Source of the DNA: Erysipelotrichaceae bacterium
Lineage (GTDB): Bacteria; Bacillota_I; Bacilli_A; Erysipelotrichales; Coprobacillaceae
NCBI GenBank assembly: GCA_017633115.1
Contig: JAGBPZ010000051.1
Span: 1 to 35,520 of the forward strand
Length of the DNA stretch: 35,520 bases
Reading direction: 5' to 3'
Below, piece after piece: positions 8,535 to 16,357 of the stretch. The translations under genes were made by a program, and so were the position numbers. Position 1 is the stretch's first letter, and the number at the start of each line of letters is the position of its first letter. A model generated the notes under the pieces. It did not search any database. It was not told the origin of the DNA and saw only the letters and a list, made by a program, of their open reading frames with translations.

Positions 8535-9323
8535 ATGAGTAATGCTTATATTCCTTTTCCATCCACAATTCTTGATGTGATTAAACATACAGCTCAGGAA
8601 TACACTTTTAGAATGTCTTATACCGGTGATGTCCTTCCGGGTCAATTCTTCGAAGTGTCCATTCCTAAGTATGGTGAAGCACCTATTTCTGTCAGTGGTA
8701 TTGGTGATGGCTATATTGACTTGACGATTCGTAAAGTTGGCCGTGTAACAAACGAAGTATTTGAACACTACGTTGGCCAAAAAATGTTGATCAGAGGTCC
8801 TTATGGTAATGGCTTTGACACAGGATTATATTTAGGCGAAGAAACTGTTGTTGTTGCTGGGGGAACTGGTGTCTCACCAGTGCGTGGCGTCATTGATGCT
8901 TTAAGCAAAGGCGAAAGCAGAGATAATAAATATGTTATTGTAGGTTTCAAATCACCTGATGATATGTTGTTCAAAGATGATATCAAACAATGGGATGATA
9001 CACTTAACTTAACATTAACTGTTGACAGAGCAACTGAAGGTTATGAAGGCAATGTTGGGCTTGTTACTCAATATATTCAGGATTTACCATTGAGCGATCC
9101 AAAAACTGCTAAAGCTGTCGTTGTTGGCCCACCAGCAATGATGCATTTCACAATTATCGAACTAAAGAAAAAAGGCTTTGTAGACGAAAACATTACGGTC
9201 TCTTATGAGCGTAAAATGTGCTGTGGCTTAGGTAAATGTGGCCACTGTCGTATTGGTGATCAGTACATTTGTCTTGATGGACCTGTCTTCCAGTATGATA
9301 AAGCCAAAGAATTATTAGATTAG
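8535..9323 (+). CDS. asrB: Anaerobic sulfite reductase subunit B
   Basis: AsrB is the flavin- and NADH-binding subunit, built like ferredoxin-NADP reductase/PyrK, which passes electrons from NADH through AsrA to AsrC. The protein has 262 residues. Seen: an N-terminal flavin-binding barrel (LPGQFFEVSIPKYGEAPIS), a nucleotide-binding half beginning VVVAGGTGVSPVRG, and a C-terminal iron-sulfur motif MCCGLGKCGHCRIG plus YIC. It sits between asrA and asrC with 2- and 10-base gaps and a strong GGAGGG site, so the three subunits are made together. Confidence 0.95.
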   Translation: MSNAYIPFPSTILDVIKHTAQEYTFRMSYTGDVLPGQFFEVSIPKYGEAPISVSGIGDGYIDLTIRKVGRVTNEVFEHYVGQKMLIRGPYGNGFDTGLYLGEETVVVAGGTGVSPVRGVIDALSKGESRDNKYVIVGFKSPDDMLFKDDIKQWDDTLNLTLTVDRATEGYEGNVGLVTQYIQDLPLSDPKTAKAVVVGPPAMMHFTIIELKKKGFVDENITVSYERKMCCGLGKCGHCRIGDQYICLDGPVFQYDKAKELLD

Positions 9324-9333
9324 GAGGGTGACT

Positions 9334-10314
9334 ATGGGACATTTAGATATTAACGTTGGCAAACTTAAAAAGAATGCTTTCCGCTATTCAAAAGTTCGTG
9401 GAGAAACCGCATCCCGTGTCAGAATTCCTGGTGGTGTGATTGACGCAGCTTCACTGGAAAAGGTTGTGGAGATTGCTGAAAAATATGGTAATGGAGTAAT
9501 TAATCTGACCAATCGTCAGGGTATTGAAATTCCTGGTATTGATTTAGAAGATATGGATAAAGTCAATCTGGAATTACAACCAGTCATTGAAGCTTTAAAT
9601 ATCAACCAGACACAAGAAAATGGTGGTTATCCTGCATCCGGTACAAGAAACATCATTGCTTGTCCTGGAGCAAGACTGTGTCCGTTTGGTTGTTATGATA
9701 CAACGGCCTTTGCGCAGAAGGTTGATAAGGAAATCTTCCCTAATGATCGTCATGTTAAAGTTGCCTTTACCGGTTGTTCAAATGACTGTGCGAAAGTACG
9801 TATGGCCGACTATGGTATCATCGGTATGACTGAGCCACAGTATGATCCTGACCGTTGTGTTTCTTGTGGTCAATGTGTTGACTTCTGTCGTCGTCGTTCG
9901 GTAGGCGCACTCACACTGGTCAATGGCAAGGTCGTTAGAGATACACAAAAATGTATTGGCTGCGGTGTCTGCGTTGTTTATTGTCCAACCCGTGCATGGA
10001 CAAGAAGTGAGGAACATTATTTCCGTATCGTTCTTTTAGGACGTACTGGTAAACGTAATCCTCGCTTAGCTGAAGACTTTATCAAGTGGGCAGATGAAGA
10101 AAGCACACTCAAGATCATTAAAAATGGTTATGCCTATATTGAAGAATATATCGATCCAAATGCGGTCGAACATAAAGAACATATCGGTTACATCGTTGAT
10201 AGAACTGGATTTGAAAAGTTCAAGGAATACATTCTGAAGGATGTTCAATTATCACCTAAAGCAGAAGTGGCACAAAACATTTACTGGGGTGGTAAACACT
10301 ACGATTCATTCTAA
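9334..10314 (+). CDS. asrC: Anaerobic sulfite reductase subunit C (siroheme subunit)
   Basis: AsrC is the catalytic subunit that binds siroheme and [4Fe-4S] and reduces sulfite by six electrons. From ATG 9334, placed just after TAGGAGGG, it has 326 residues. Seen: a nitrite/sulfite reductase half-domain (NRQGIEIPG), the siroheme/cluster cysteines as CPGARLC and CSNDC, and then two ferredoxin-like motifs, CVSCGQCVDFC and CIGCGVCVVYC. A GTG six bases upstream is in frame but overlaps the ribosome binding site. A strong terminator follows. Its need for siroheme gives meaning to the chelatase gene encoded convergently at 10496-11137. Confidence 0.95.
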   Translation: MGHLDINVGKLKKNAFRYSKVRGETASRVRIPGGVIDAASLEKVVEIAEKYGNGVINLTNRQGIEIPGIDLEDMDKVNLELQPVIEALNINQTQENGGYPASGTRNIIACPGARLCPFGCYDTTAFAQKVDKEIFPNDRHVKVAFTGCSNDCAKVRMADYGIIGMTEPQYDPDRCVSCGQCVDFCRRRSVGALTLVNGKVVRDTQKCIGCGVCVVYCPTRAWTRSEEHYFRIVLLGRTGKRNPRLAEDFIKWADEESTLKIIKNGYAYIEEYIDPNAVEHKEHIGYIVDRTGFEKFKEYILKDVQLSPKAEVAQNIYWGGKHYDSF

Positions 10315-10337
10315 AAACATGTGAAGTCTAAACTCAA

Positions 10338-10410
10338 CCCTATAAACGAGGCAATGGCAAAGAATGATTTGACTTTGTTACAACTGACCTCGTTTATAGG
10401 GTCTTTTTTC
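10338..10410 (+). terminator. Terminator of the importer-asrABC operon
   Basis: CCCTATAAACGAGG (10338-10351) is perfectly complementary to CCTCGTTTATAGGG (10388-10401), followed by TCTTTTTTC. The 36-base loop is unusually long and contains a smaller CAAAG/CTTTG hairpin. Confidence 0.8.
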
Positions 10411-10419
10411 TTCTGCAAC

Positions 10420-10470
10420 AAAAAAACACCATTAATAGGAAAACAGGTTTCTCATTTAATGGTGTTTTAA
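10420..10470 (-). terminator. Terminator of the CbiK-like gene
   Basis: AAAACACCATTAA (10423-10435) pairs with TTAATGGTGTTTT (10456-10468). On the minus strand the stem is followed by a U run (complement of the A tract at 10419-10426). It stands back to back with the asrC terminator. Confidence 0.8.
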
Positions 10471-10495
10471 TAAACTGAATTTTTTAATGAAATTC

Positions 10496-11137
10496 TCAAC
10501 AGAAGCTTTTTAGATAATAGCGACGGAAGATCTCATAGTCACAGAGGCCTTTTGGCTGATACTGATAATCACAAAGAGGATCGATTTGTGCCAACATTTT
10601 TGGGATATCTTTTTTCATATGGTGTCCATAAGTGAAAAACAAAGGAATGATGATGACATGTTGAGGCGTCTTTTCTTTTAAATGTTTAATAGTATTTTCA
10701 AGTGATGCCTGATTGTGTAATGCCATTAAACAGCCATCTGCACATTTTGTCTTTAGCTCTTCAAGTAATTGTTCATAGGCACTCATATCACGGGTGCCAT
10801 GAGCTAAAACCACGATGGTATCATTGGTCTGTACTTTAAAACATTGAATCAGCAAGTCGCTAAAGTGAGGCAATGAAGTCACACTGGCACAGTGATGGAC
10901 ATGAACAAATGATTCATCAATCAGCTTGCGTGCTTGTGAAAGGGTGATGCCATCAGTAAAAAACAAAGGATGGACATCGAGTTCACTGACTTGTTCGGAC
11001 TTCATCAAAGCAAGTACTTGTGGTAATTGTTTGAAATCAGATTTGTATAATGGTGTTGAGATCACCGTACTTAGCTCGTCATACAAAGTATCGATCATAG
11101 GATGAGCATGATAATAAAGAAATAATGTTGCTTTCAT
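10496..11137 (-). CDS. cbiK: CbiK-like sirohydrochlorin chelatase (short form)
   Basis: This protein is predicted to insert Co2+ or Fe2+ into sirohydrochlorin. It has 213 residues, against roughly 260 for typical CbiK. Seen: the second-half motif VVLAHGT (H113), VHPLFFTDG near residues 55-63, and IIPLFFTYGHHMKKD (H172/H173), which line up with the metal-site histidines of CbiK. The N-terminal SFGTSY-type motif is replaced by YYHAHP. ATG 11137 has GGAGAG upstream. The convergent asrABC operon encodes a siroheme enzyme, so acting as the siroheme ferrochelatase is the attractive reading; a cobalamin role cannot be excluded, and no other tetrapyrrole gene is in the window. Confidence 0.75.
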   Translation of the reverse strand: MKATLFLYYHAHPMIDTLYDELSTVISTPLYKSDFKQLPQVLALMKSEQVSELDVHPLFFTDGITLSQARKLIDESFVHVHHCASVTSLPHFSDLLIQCFKVQTNDTIVVLAHGTRDMSAYEQLLEELKTKCADGCLMALHNQASLENTIKHLKEKTPQHVIIIPLFFTYGHHMKKDIPKMLAQIDPLCDYQYQPKGLCDYEIFRRYYLKSFC

Positions 11138-11166
11138 AATAACTCTCCGCTTTCTTGTTCCTGTAT

Positions 11167-11175
11167 ATTATAACA
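11167..11175 (-). promoter_or_regulatory. Extended -10 promoter of the CbiK-like gene
   Basis: On the minus strand TGTTATAAT fits an extended -10 element, about 30 bases upstream of the start codon. No good -35 hexamer is visible at the proper distance. Confidence 0.45.
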
Positions 11176-11295
11176 TGTTTGACAAGTATGGAGCAGTGTC
11201 CAATTTTCTGTTCCAAGAAATCGTGAAAAAACAAGCATCTATAAAGTATGGTAAGACAAACTATGATATAATAATCAAGTAGGAGGAATACTTAA

Positions 11296-11832
11296 ATGAT
11301 TTATGATTATTCAGTAAAGGATCAAAACGGCCAGATGGTCAGTTTAGATGCTTACAAAGGACGCGTTTTAATTGTTGTTAATACTGCAACTCAGTGTGGT
11401 TTCACACCTCAGTACCCAGGTTTACAGGCTTTATATGCAAAATATCATGATCAAGGTCTTGATATCCTAGATTTCCCATGTGACCAGTTTGGTCATCAGG
11501 CTCCTGGCAGTGATGAAGACATTCATTCTTTCTGCACAGGTCGTTTCGGTGTCACATTCCCACAGTTCTCTAAGATTGATGTTAATGGCGAACAGGCAGA
11601 TCCATTATTTGTCTATCTTGAAGGTCAAAAAGGTTTTGCTGGCTTCACTGGCGAAAAAGCCGCTTTCATGGAAGACTTCATTGCGAAGAAACATCCTGAT
11701 TACAAAGAAACAGGCGACATCAAATGGAATTTCACAAAATTCTTAGTCAACCGTGATGGTGAAGTTGTGGCTCGTTATGAATCAACAGTTGAACCTGAAG
11801 CAATGGAAGACGATATTAAAGCATTATTATAA
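11296..11832 (+). CDS. Glutathione peroxidase-family thiol peroxidase
   Basis: This enzyme reduces hydroperoxides in the cytoplasm. The protein has 178 residues. Seen: the peroxidatic cysteine in NTATQCGFTPQY near residue 36, the second family motif DFPCDQFGHQAPG near residues 57-69, and WNFTKFLV near residue 143, so the catalytic Cys, Gln, Trp and Asn are all present. It is a cysteine form, not a selenocysteine one. Known: bacterial members often use thioredoxin rather than glutathione, which is likely here but not shown. The start follows AGGAGG. It is flanked by a divergent CbiK-like gene and by its own terminator, so it is a single-gene unit. Confidence 0.92.
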   Translation: MIYDYSVKDQNGQMVSLDAYKGRVLIVVNTATQCGFTPQYPGLQALYAKYHDQGLDILDFPCDQFGHQAPGSDEDIHSFCTGRFGVTFPQFSKIDVNGEQADPLFVYLEGQKGFAGFTGEKAAFMEDFIAKKHPDYKETGDIKWNFTKFLVNRDGEVVARYESTVEPEAMEDDIKALL

Positions 11833-11854
11833 GCTACTATTAATCTCGACGAAT

Positions 11855-11882
11855 CCCACCAGAAATGGTGGGTTTTTCTTTT
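11855..11882 (+). terminator. Terminator after the peroxidase gene
   Basis: CCCACCA (11855-11861), loop GAAA, TGGTGGG (11866-11872), then TTTTTCTTTTT. A compact stem with a GNRA loop. Confidence 0.92.
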
Positions 11883-11927
11883 TGGTTGAGGAAATCTTGC
11901 GTTTGTTTCCTTGAGTTTTCCAAGCCT

Positions 11928-11956
11928 TTGACATAAAATAAGACCGTTATCATAAG
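11928..11956 (+). promoter_or_regulatory. Probable promoter of the LTA-synthase-like gene
   Basis: TTGACA at 11928-11933 is followed after 17 bases by CATAAG (11951-11956), a weak -10. It is the only promoter-like signal between the peroxidase terminator and the ATG at 11973. Confidence 0.5.
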
Positions 11957-11972
11957 TAAAGGACAAAAAATC

Positions 11973-13907
11973 ATGGTAAATGAACAAAGTTGGCTTTTTA
12001 AGCCATCAATCAATTCTATACGAGGTATTAAAGGTCTGATTATTGGACTGCTTGTATTCTCTATATGCATGATGACCAATCAGGCCATGACAGGTGTGAT
12101 TTGTGGTGCCATCATCATTCTCAGCAGTTTTTTGACCATCAAAGTCAGCAAGAAAAGAGTCTATGAGATTTTCCATGTCCTTTATTTAATTGCCATGGCA
12201 ATAACTATCTGTCTTTGCAGTCAATATTTTCTTGAGGTCAATGACGTTTTCAATATTGGTGCGTTTGGTATTTTAATGAATGTGGTTGTCATCAGTATGG
12301 TTTTCTTTGTTTTCTATGTCATTTCCAATCGTTTCCAAATATCACTTCTGTTGACATCGTTATCGACTCTGTCTCTATGTATCGTCAATTACTTTATCTA
12401 TATATTTAGAGGTAATGAACTGATGCCCCTTGATTTTTTATCCGTGGGCACAGCAATGAATGTGATTGATGGTTATAAGCTGTCAATGACACCGAAAATG
12501 GCCTATGGTTTAGCCATCTGTACGACAGTTTATATTGTAGGACAACTATTGACACCTGAGACCAAACAAAGACAATCCCATCGTTTGTCTTCACTTTGTG
12601 TGCTGATTGCGTTATTTGTTGCCTGGATGATTGGTGGCTCACAGCTGACGATGCGTACCTGGCAAAACATGGGGACGAAGCAAAATGGTTATCTGATGAA
12701 TTTCACCTTAATGCTTAAAAGTGAAATGATGACCGGACGACCAGGAGGTTATTCACTTAGGAAAGTCAAAGAGCTTGAAAAACAGTATCCTGCAGTTGCA
12801 GCGTCTGATGAAGAGCTTCCGGATGTTATTGCGATTATGAATGAATCCTTTGCCGATCTTAATGTTTTAGGAGACTTGCATACTGATACTGAAGTCATGC
12901 CTTTTTTCCATTCGTTAAAGAAAAATACCATCAAAGGTTATGCCTTGGCTTCAGTTTTTGGTGGTGGCACAGCCAATTCAGAATTTGAATTTTTGACTGG
13001 TCACTCGGTCGCGAATTTACCAATGGGGGCCACTGCTTATCAGCTCTATGTCAATCATCAGACACATTCCATTGCCAATGATTTAAAACATTATGGTTAT
13101 ACCTGTACCGCTACGCATCCTTATATTGCGAGTGGCTGGTCACGCAACAAAGTCTATCCATTATTAGGGTTTGATGACTATACTTTTATCAGTGATTATC
13201 CTCGTAAAGATCTCGTCAGAGGATTTGTGAGTGACTGGGAAATGTACAACTATATGATCAAGCGTTATGAACAAAAAGGAGATCAAAGACTATTTTCTTT
13301 TGGCGTTACGATTCAGAACCATGGTGGTTATACTTATCAGGGTACAAATTTTACCCCTAGTGTTGCTTTAAAAGGTTATACAAAAGACTATCCTGATGTT
13401 GAACAATATCTTGGTTTGATGAGGGAAAGTGATGATGCCTTTTCGTATTTGATCAATTATTTCAAACAAGTTGATCATAAAGTCATTGTCGTCATGTTCG
13501 GTGATCATCAGCCTCGCCTTGATTCGGACTTTTATCAAGAACTCCATGGACATGATTTCAGTGGTCCTGATGAAGAGCTGCAATATCTGGTGCCATTTGT
13601 TGTTTGGGCGAATTATGATATTGAAGAAAAAGAAGTTGAACTGACAAGTATCAACTATCTGTCCAACTATATTTATGAAGCCATGGGAGTTGAAAAGCCT
13701 TCCTATAACAAGTTCTTAACGGATTTGTCAAAGGCGATTCCATCGATGAATGCCTATAGTTATTATTCGAAGTCGCAGGACAGTTTTGTGAGCTTTGAAG
13801 AAGCTCAGGATGAAGAGCGTAAATGGCTCATCAAATACAAAATCCTGCAATATAACGGCCTGTTTGATGACAAACATCGCAGCAAAATAATTTTTCCTAT
13901 TCCCTAA
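11973..13907 (+). CDS. LTA synthase family membrane sulfatase-fold protein
   Basis: This is predicted to be a membrane phosphoglycerol transferase of the LtaS/MdoB type, acting on the outer face in glycerophosphate polymer or related envelope synthesis. The protein has 644 residues. The first roughly 220 are mostly membrane helices; the rest is an alkaline-phosphatase-like domain with the metal-binding start DVIAIMNESFADL near residue 285, GGGTANSEFEFLTG near residues 328-341 carrying the catalytic threonine region, and the late metal motif VMFGDHQPR near residue 508. The start has AAAGGAC upstream. It is a single-gene unit. Whether it is the main LTA synthase or a paralogue (primase- or LtaP-like) cannot be decided here. 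Confidence 0.87.
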   Translation: MVNEQSWLFKPSINSIRGIKGLIIGLLVFSICMMTNQAMTGVICGAIIILSSFLTIKVSKKRVYEIFHVLYLIAMAITICLCSQYFLEVNDVFNIGAFGILMNVVVISMVFFVFYVISNRFQISLLLTSLSTLSLCIVNYFIYIFRGNELMPLDFLSVGTAMNVIDGYKLSMTPKMAYGLAICTTVYIVGQLLTPETKQRQSHRLSSLCVLIALFVAWMIGGSQLTMRTWQNMGTKQNGYLMNFTLMLKSEMMTGRPGGYSLRKVKELEKQYPAVAASDEELPDVIAIMNESFADLNVLGDLHTDTEVMPFFHSLKKNTIKGYALASVFGGGTANSEFEFLTGHSVANLPMGATAYQLYVNHQTHSIANDLKHYGYTCTATHPYIASGWSRNKVYPLLGFDDYTFISDYPRKDLVRGFVSDWEMYNYMIKRYEQKGDQRLFSFGVTIQNHGGYTYQGTNFTPSVALKGYTKDYPDVEQYLGLMRESDDAFSYLINYFKQVDHKVIVVMFGDHQPRLDSDFYQELHGHDFSGPDEELQYLVPFVVWANYDIEEKEVELTSINYLSNYIYEAMGVEKPSYNKFLTDLSKAIPSMNAYSYYSKSQDSFVSFEEAQDEERKWLIKYKILQYNGLFDDKHRSKIIFPIP

Positions 13908-13943
13908 AGAGAGTTGTTTTCAAAAAGAGACAACTCTCTTTTC
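13906..13943 (+). terminator. Terminator after the LTA-synthase-like gene
   Basis: AAAGAGAGTTGT (13906-13917) pairs with ACAACTCTCTTT (13930-13941), followed by a short T run. The stem begins inside the stop codon. Confidence 0.85.
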
Positions 13944-13985
13944 ATTATCGATTCTTTTCCTTTATAATAGTAATAGGTGATGGCA

Positions 13986-15074
13986 ATGAATACAGATTTA
14001 TATATGATCTATGGGACCAATTATCAGCAGATGGCCAGAGATATATTAGAAGCAGCACATATCGCTGATGAAATCAAGGATCCTCATGCACGTATTGCAC
14101 TCAAACCTAATCTTGTTTTGGATGCTCATCCAGACTTAGGGGCAACAACGCATCCAGAATTATTGGCAGGGACCATTGATTATCTTCGTGATCACGGCTT
14201 TAATAATATCGTAATCATGGAATCATCGTGGGTTGGCTGTAAAACTGGTGCCGCTTATAAGAAAGCAGGCTATCAGAAGCTTTGTCATGACTATGATGTC
14301 CCATTTATCGATCTGCAGAAAGATACCTGGAAAGAGTATGATGCTAAAGGCGTCACAATCAAAGTCTGTGATCAAGCCATGAAGGTTGATTATATGATTA
14401 ATTTCCCAGTGCTCAAAGGTCATTGTCAGACTTACATCACTTGTGCTCTGAAAAATAATAAGGGACTGATTCCTAATGTGGAAAAAAGACGTTTCCACAC
14501 GATGGGACTTCATAAGCCAATTGCTCATCTCAATACGGTTGTTCCAATCAATTTCATTATGGTTGACAATATTTGTGGTGACCTCGATTTTGAAGAGGGT
14601 GGCAATCCCGTTATGATGAATCGTGTCATTGGTGGTTTTGATCCCGTACTGATTGATGCGTTTGTCTGTGAAACAATGGGGTATGATGTTGATGATGTAC
14701 CTTATATCCGTATCGCCGAAAAATTAGGTGTCGGCTGTGCTGACATCACTCAGGCAAATATCGTTGAATTAAATGAACCAGTGGTCGTACCAACGGACCA
14801 TCAACCTTATCAGGTTCGTCATTTAGCCCGTTATGTTCAGCCAATTGATGCCTGCAGTGCCTGTTATGGGTCATTGATTCATGCTCTTCATCGCATGAAT
14901 GATCAGGGAATGCTCAGACATCATCGTGAGAGTATTGCGATTGGACAGGGCTATCGTCAGAAAACCGGTAAGATTGGTGTTGGTAATTGTACCCATCGCT
15001 TTGAGCTATGTATTCATGGATGTCCACCAAAGGCATCTGAAATATTGGAATTTTTAGAAAAGAATTGGGAGTAG
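13986..15074 (+). CDS. DUF362 domain protein, cysteine-rich C-terminus
   Basis: This protein belongs to the DUF362 family, often found with iron-sulfur or redox proteins; its activity is unknown. Starting at ATG 13986, which has AGGTGAT five bases upstream, gives 362 residues; earlier in-frame starts at 13977 and 13980 overlap that site. Seen: KPNLVLDAHPDLGATTHPELL near residues 34-54, VDYMINFPVLKGHC near residue 134, and CALKNNKGLIPN near residue 153, all typical of DUF362. C290, C293, C335, C342 and C346 form a CxxC...C-x6-C-x3-C set that could bind a metal or Fe-S cluster. A TATAAT at 13963-13968 is the likely -10. The zinc-ribbon gene follows after 3 bases, so the two probably work together. 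Confidence 0.82.
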   Translation: MNTDLYMIYGTNYQQMARDILEAAHIADEIKDPHARIALKPNLVLDAHPDLGATTHPELLAGTIDYLRDHGFNNIVIMESSWVGCKTGAAYKKAGYQKLCHDYDVPFIDLQKDTWKEYDAKGVTIKVCDQAMKVDYMINFPVLKGHCQTYITCALKNNKGLIPNVEKRRFHTMGLHKPIAHLNTVVPINFIMVDNICGDLDFEEGGNPVMMNRVIGGFDPVLIDAFVCETMGYDVDDVPYIRIAEKLGVGCADITQANIVELNEPVVVPTDHQPYQVRHLARYVQPIDACSACYGSLIHALHRMNDQGMLRHHRESIAIGQGYRQKTGKIGVGNCTHRFELCIHGCPPKASEILEFLEKNWE

Positions 15075-15077
15075 CTT

Positions 15078-16094
15078 ATGACTAAAATATTAGAAGGATG
15101 CTGGGATTGCGAGTATTGTGGGACCAAGCTGATTAGAGGCGGTCTGCGCAACTGTCCTGGATGTGGTCATCCACGAGATAAAAACGTTAAATTCTATTTA
15201 GGCGAAGCGCGACATTATGTCGAACACCCTGAAGATATCGATCCAAATCCGGATTGGATTTGTTCTTTCTGTGATGCCTTGAATCCAAATGATGCGGCTT
15301 ACTGTGAGGGGTGTGGTGCTTCAAAAGAAGACAGTGAACGTAATTACTTTGAACAAAGACGTTTAGAAGAAGAACAAAATAAGCCAAAAGAAGAACCAAG
15401 ACCTCAGGGCTCACCAATCCGCTTCCTCTTGATGCTTGGAATCGTAGCGGCGATTTTCTTTGCCTTTGTCTCAAGAGCGATACCTAGGACAAAAACAATT
15501 ACGATTACCGACAAGCAATGGACCCGTACTGAGGAAATCGAAGTCTACAAAGCTGTTGAAGAAAGTAGCTGGAGTTTGCCAGCAGAAGCTTATAATGTCA
15601 AGACAAGATCAGAAGTTTACGCTTATGAAAATGTTCTGTCTCATTATGTCACTCGCTATCGTACCGTTGCTCATCAGGTCCTTGATGGCTATGATACCTA
15701 TACGACATATGAAGATATGGGTAATGGTTATTTCAGAGAAGTTGAACATAGCACACCTCGTTATCGCACTGAATATGTGACGGAAGAATATCAGGAACCA
15801 GTCTATATTAGAATGCCTATCTATCGTGACAAGTATTACTACACCCTTGAAAAATGGATCGTTGATCGAACCTTGACCACGTCAGGTGATGGCGATGAAG
15901 AACCACATTTCAAGAAAGTTAAACTTGGCGAAGGTGAACGAATAGGTACACAGATTGAAGAATATACAATCATTGTCAATCGAAAAACGTACTCAACATC
16001 GTTTGACATCTGGCAGGAAGCTGAGGTAGGACGTAAATATAAAGTAACGATTTCTGATTATAAAATCACGAAAATGGAAGCTGTTAAAAAATAA
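15078..16094 (+). CDS. Double zinc-ribbon membrane protein of unknown function
   Basis: I do not recognise a function. The 338-residue protein has two N-terminal zinc-finger-like modules: C8, C11, C14, C26 and C29 in the first, and CSFC...CEGC near residues 57-76 in the second. A charged linker and one membrane helix (FLLMLGIVAAIFFAF, near residues 115-129) follow, then a roughly 200-residue C-terminal part rich in Tyr, Arg, Glu and Thr with repeated RYRT segments. With zinc fingers inside, the C-terminal part would face outward. It is co-transcribed with the DUF362 gene (3-base gap, GGGAGTAG site). It is likely a sensor or scaffold, but that is a guess. Confidence 0.8.
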   Translation: MTKILEGCWDCEYCGTKLIRGGLRNCPGCGHPRDKNVKFYLGEARHYVEHPEDIDPNPDWICSFCDALNPNDAAYCEGCGASKEDSERNYFEQRRLEEEQNKPKEEPRPQGSPIRFLLMLGIVAAIFFAFVSRAIPRTKTITITDKQWTRTEEIEVYKAVEESSWSLPAEAYNVKTRSEVYAYENVLSHYVTRYRTVAHQVLDGYDTYTTYEDMGNGYFREVEHSTPRYRTEYVTEEYQEPVYIRMPIYRDKYYYTLEKWIVDRTLTTSGDGDEEPHFKKVKLGEGERIGTQIEEYTIIVNRKTYSTSFDIWQEAEVGRKYKVTISDYKITKMEAVKK

Positions 16095-16100
16095 TAGGAT

Positions 16101-16130
16101 GCAGATGGCAATTGGTCATCTGCTTTTTTT
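16101..16130 (+). terminator. Terminator of the DUF362-zinc ribbon operon
   Basis: GCAGATG (16101-16107) pairs with CATCTGC (16117-16123), followed by seven T residues. From here to 16280 I see no gene or clear signal. Confidence 0.9.
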
Positions 16131-16283
16131 ATAAACACAACTAAAAAAGAACCTCGATGTTTCTTGTTCATTGCGGTCGGTCAACTGCAAAAATAATAAA
16201 CAAAGAGATTCAATCAATGTCATTGACGAGCATATCACATACAAAATGTCAATATAAATATCTTGTGGATGACGGCTTAAGAT

Positions 16284-16328
16284 GAAAAAAACTGACACCT
16301 ATGACGTCAATATCAAAAGTGTCAGTTT
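16284..16328 (-). terminator. Terminator of the DtxR-family regulator gene
   Basis: AAACTGACAC (16289-16298) pairs with GTGTCAGTTT (16319-16328); read on the minus strand the stem ends in a run of U residues (complement of 16285-16290). Confidence 0.85.
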
Positions 16329-16357
16329 AATTGTTTTTGGTTATTGTAATGAAATGA

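Noticed and set aside
8339-8542. Plus-strand frame overlapping the 3' end of asrA with several cysteines
   Set aside because: It is an out-of-frame reading of the asrA ferredoxin motifs; asrA in its own frame shows the conserved spacing.
16116-16298. Minus-strand 60-codon frame between the zinc-ribbon and DtxR genes
   Set aside because: No ribosome binding site or family motif, it overlaps terminators at both ends, and the composition is typical of random AT-rich sequence.
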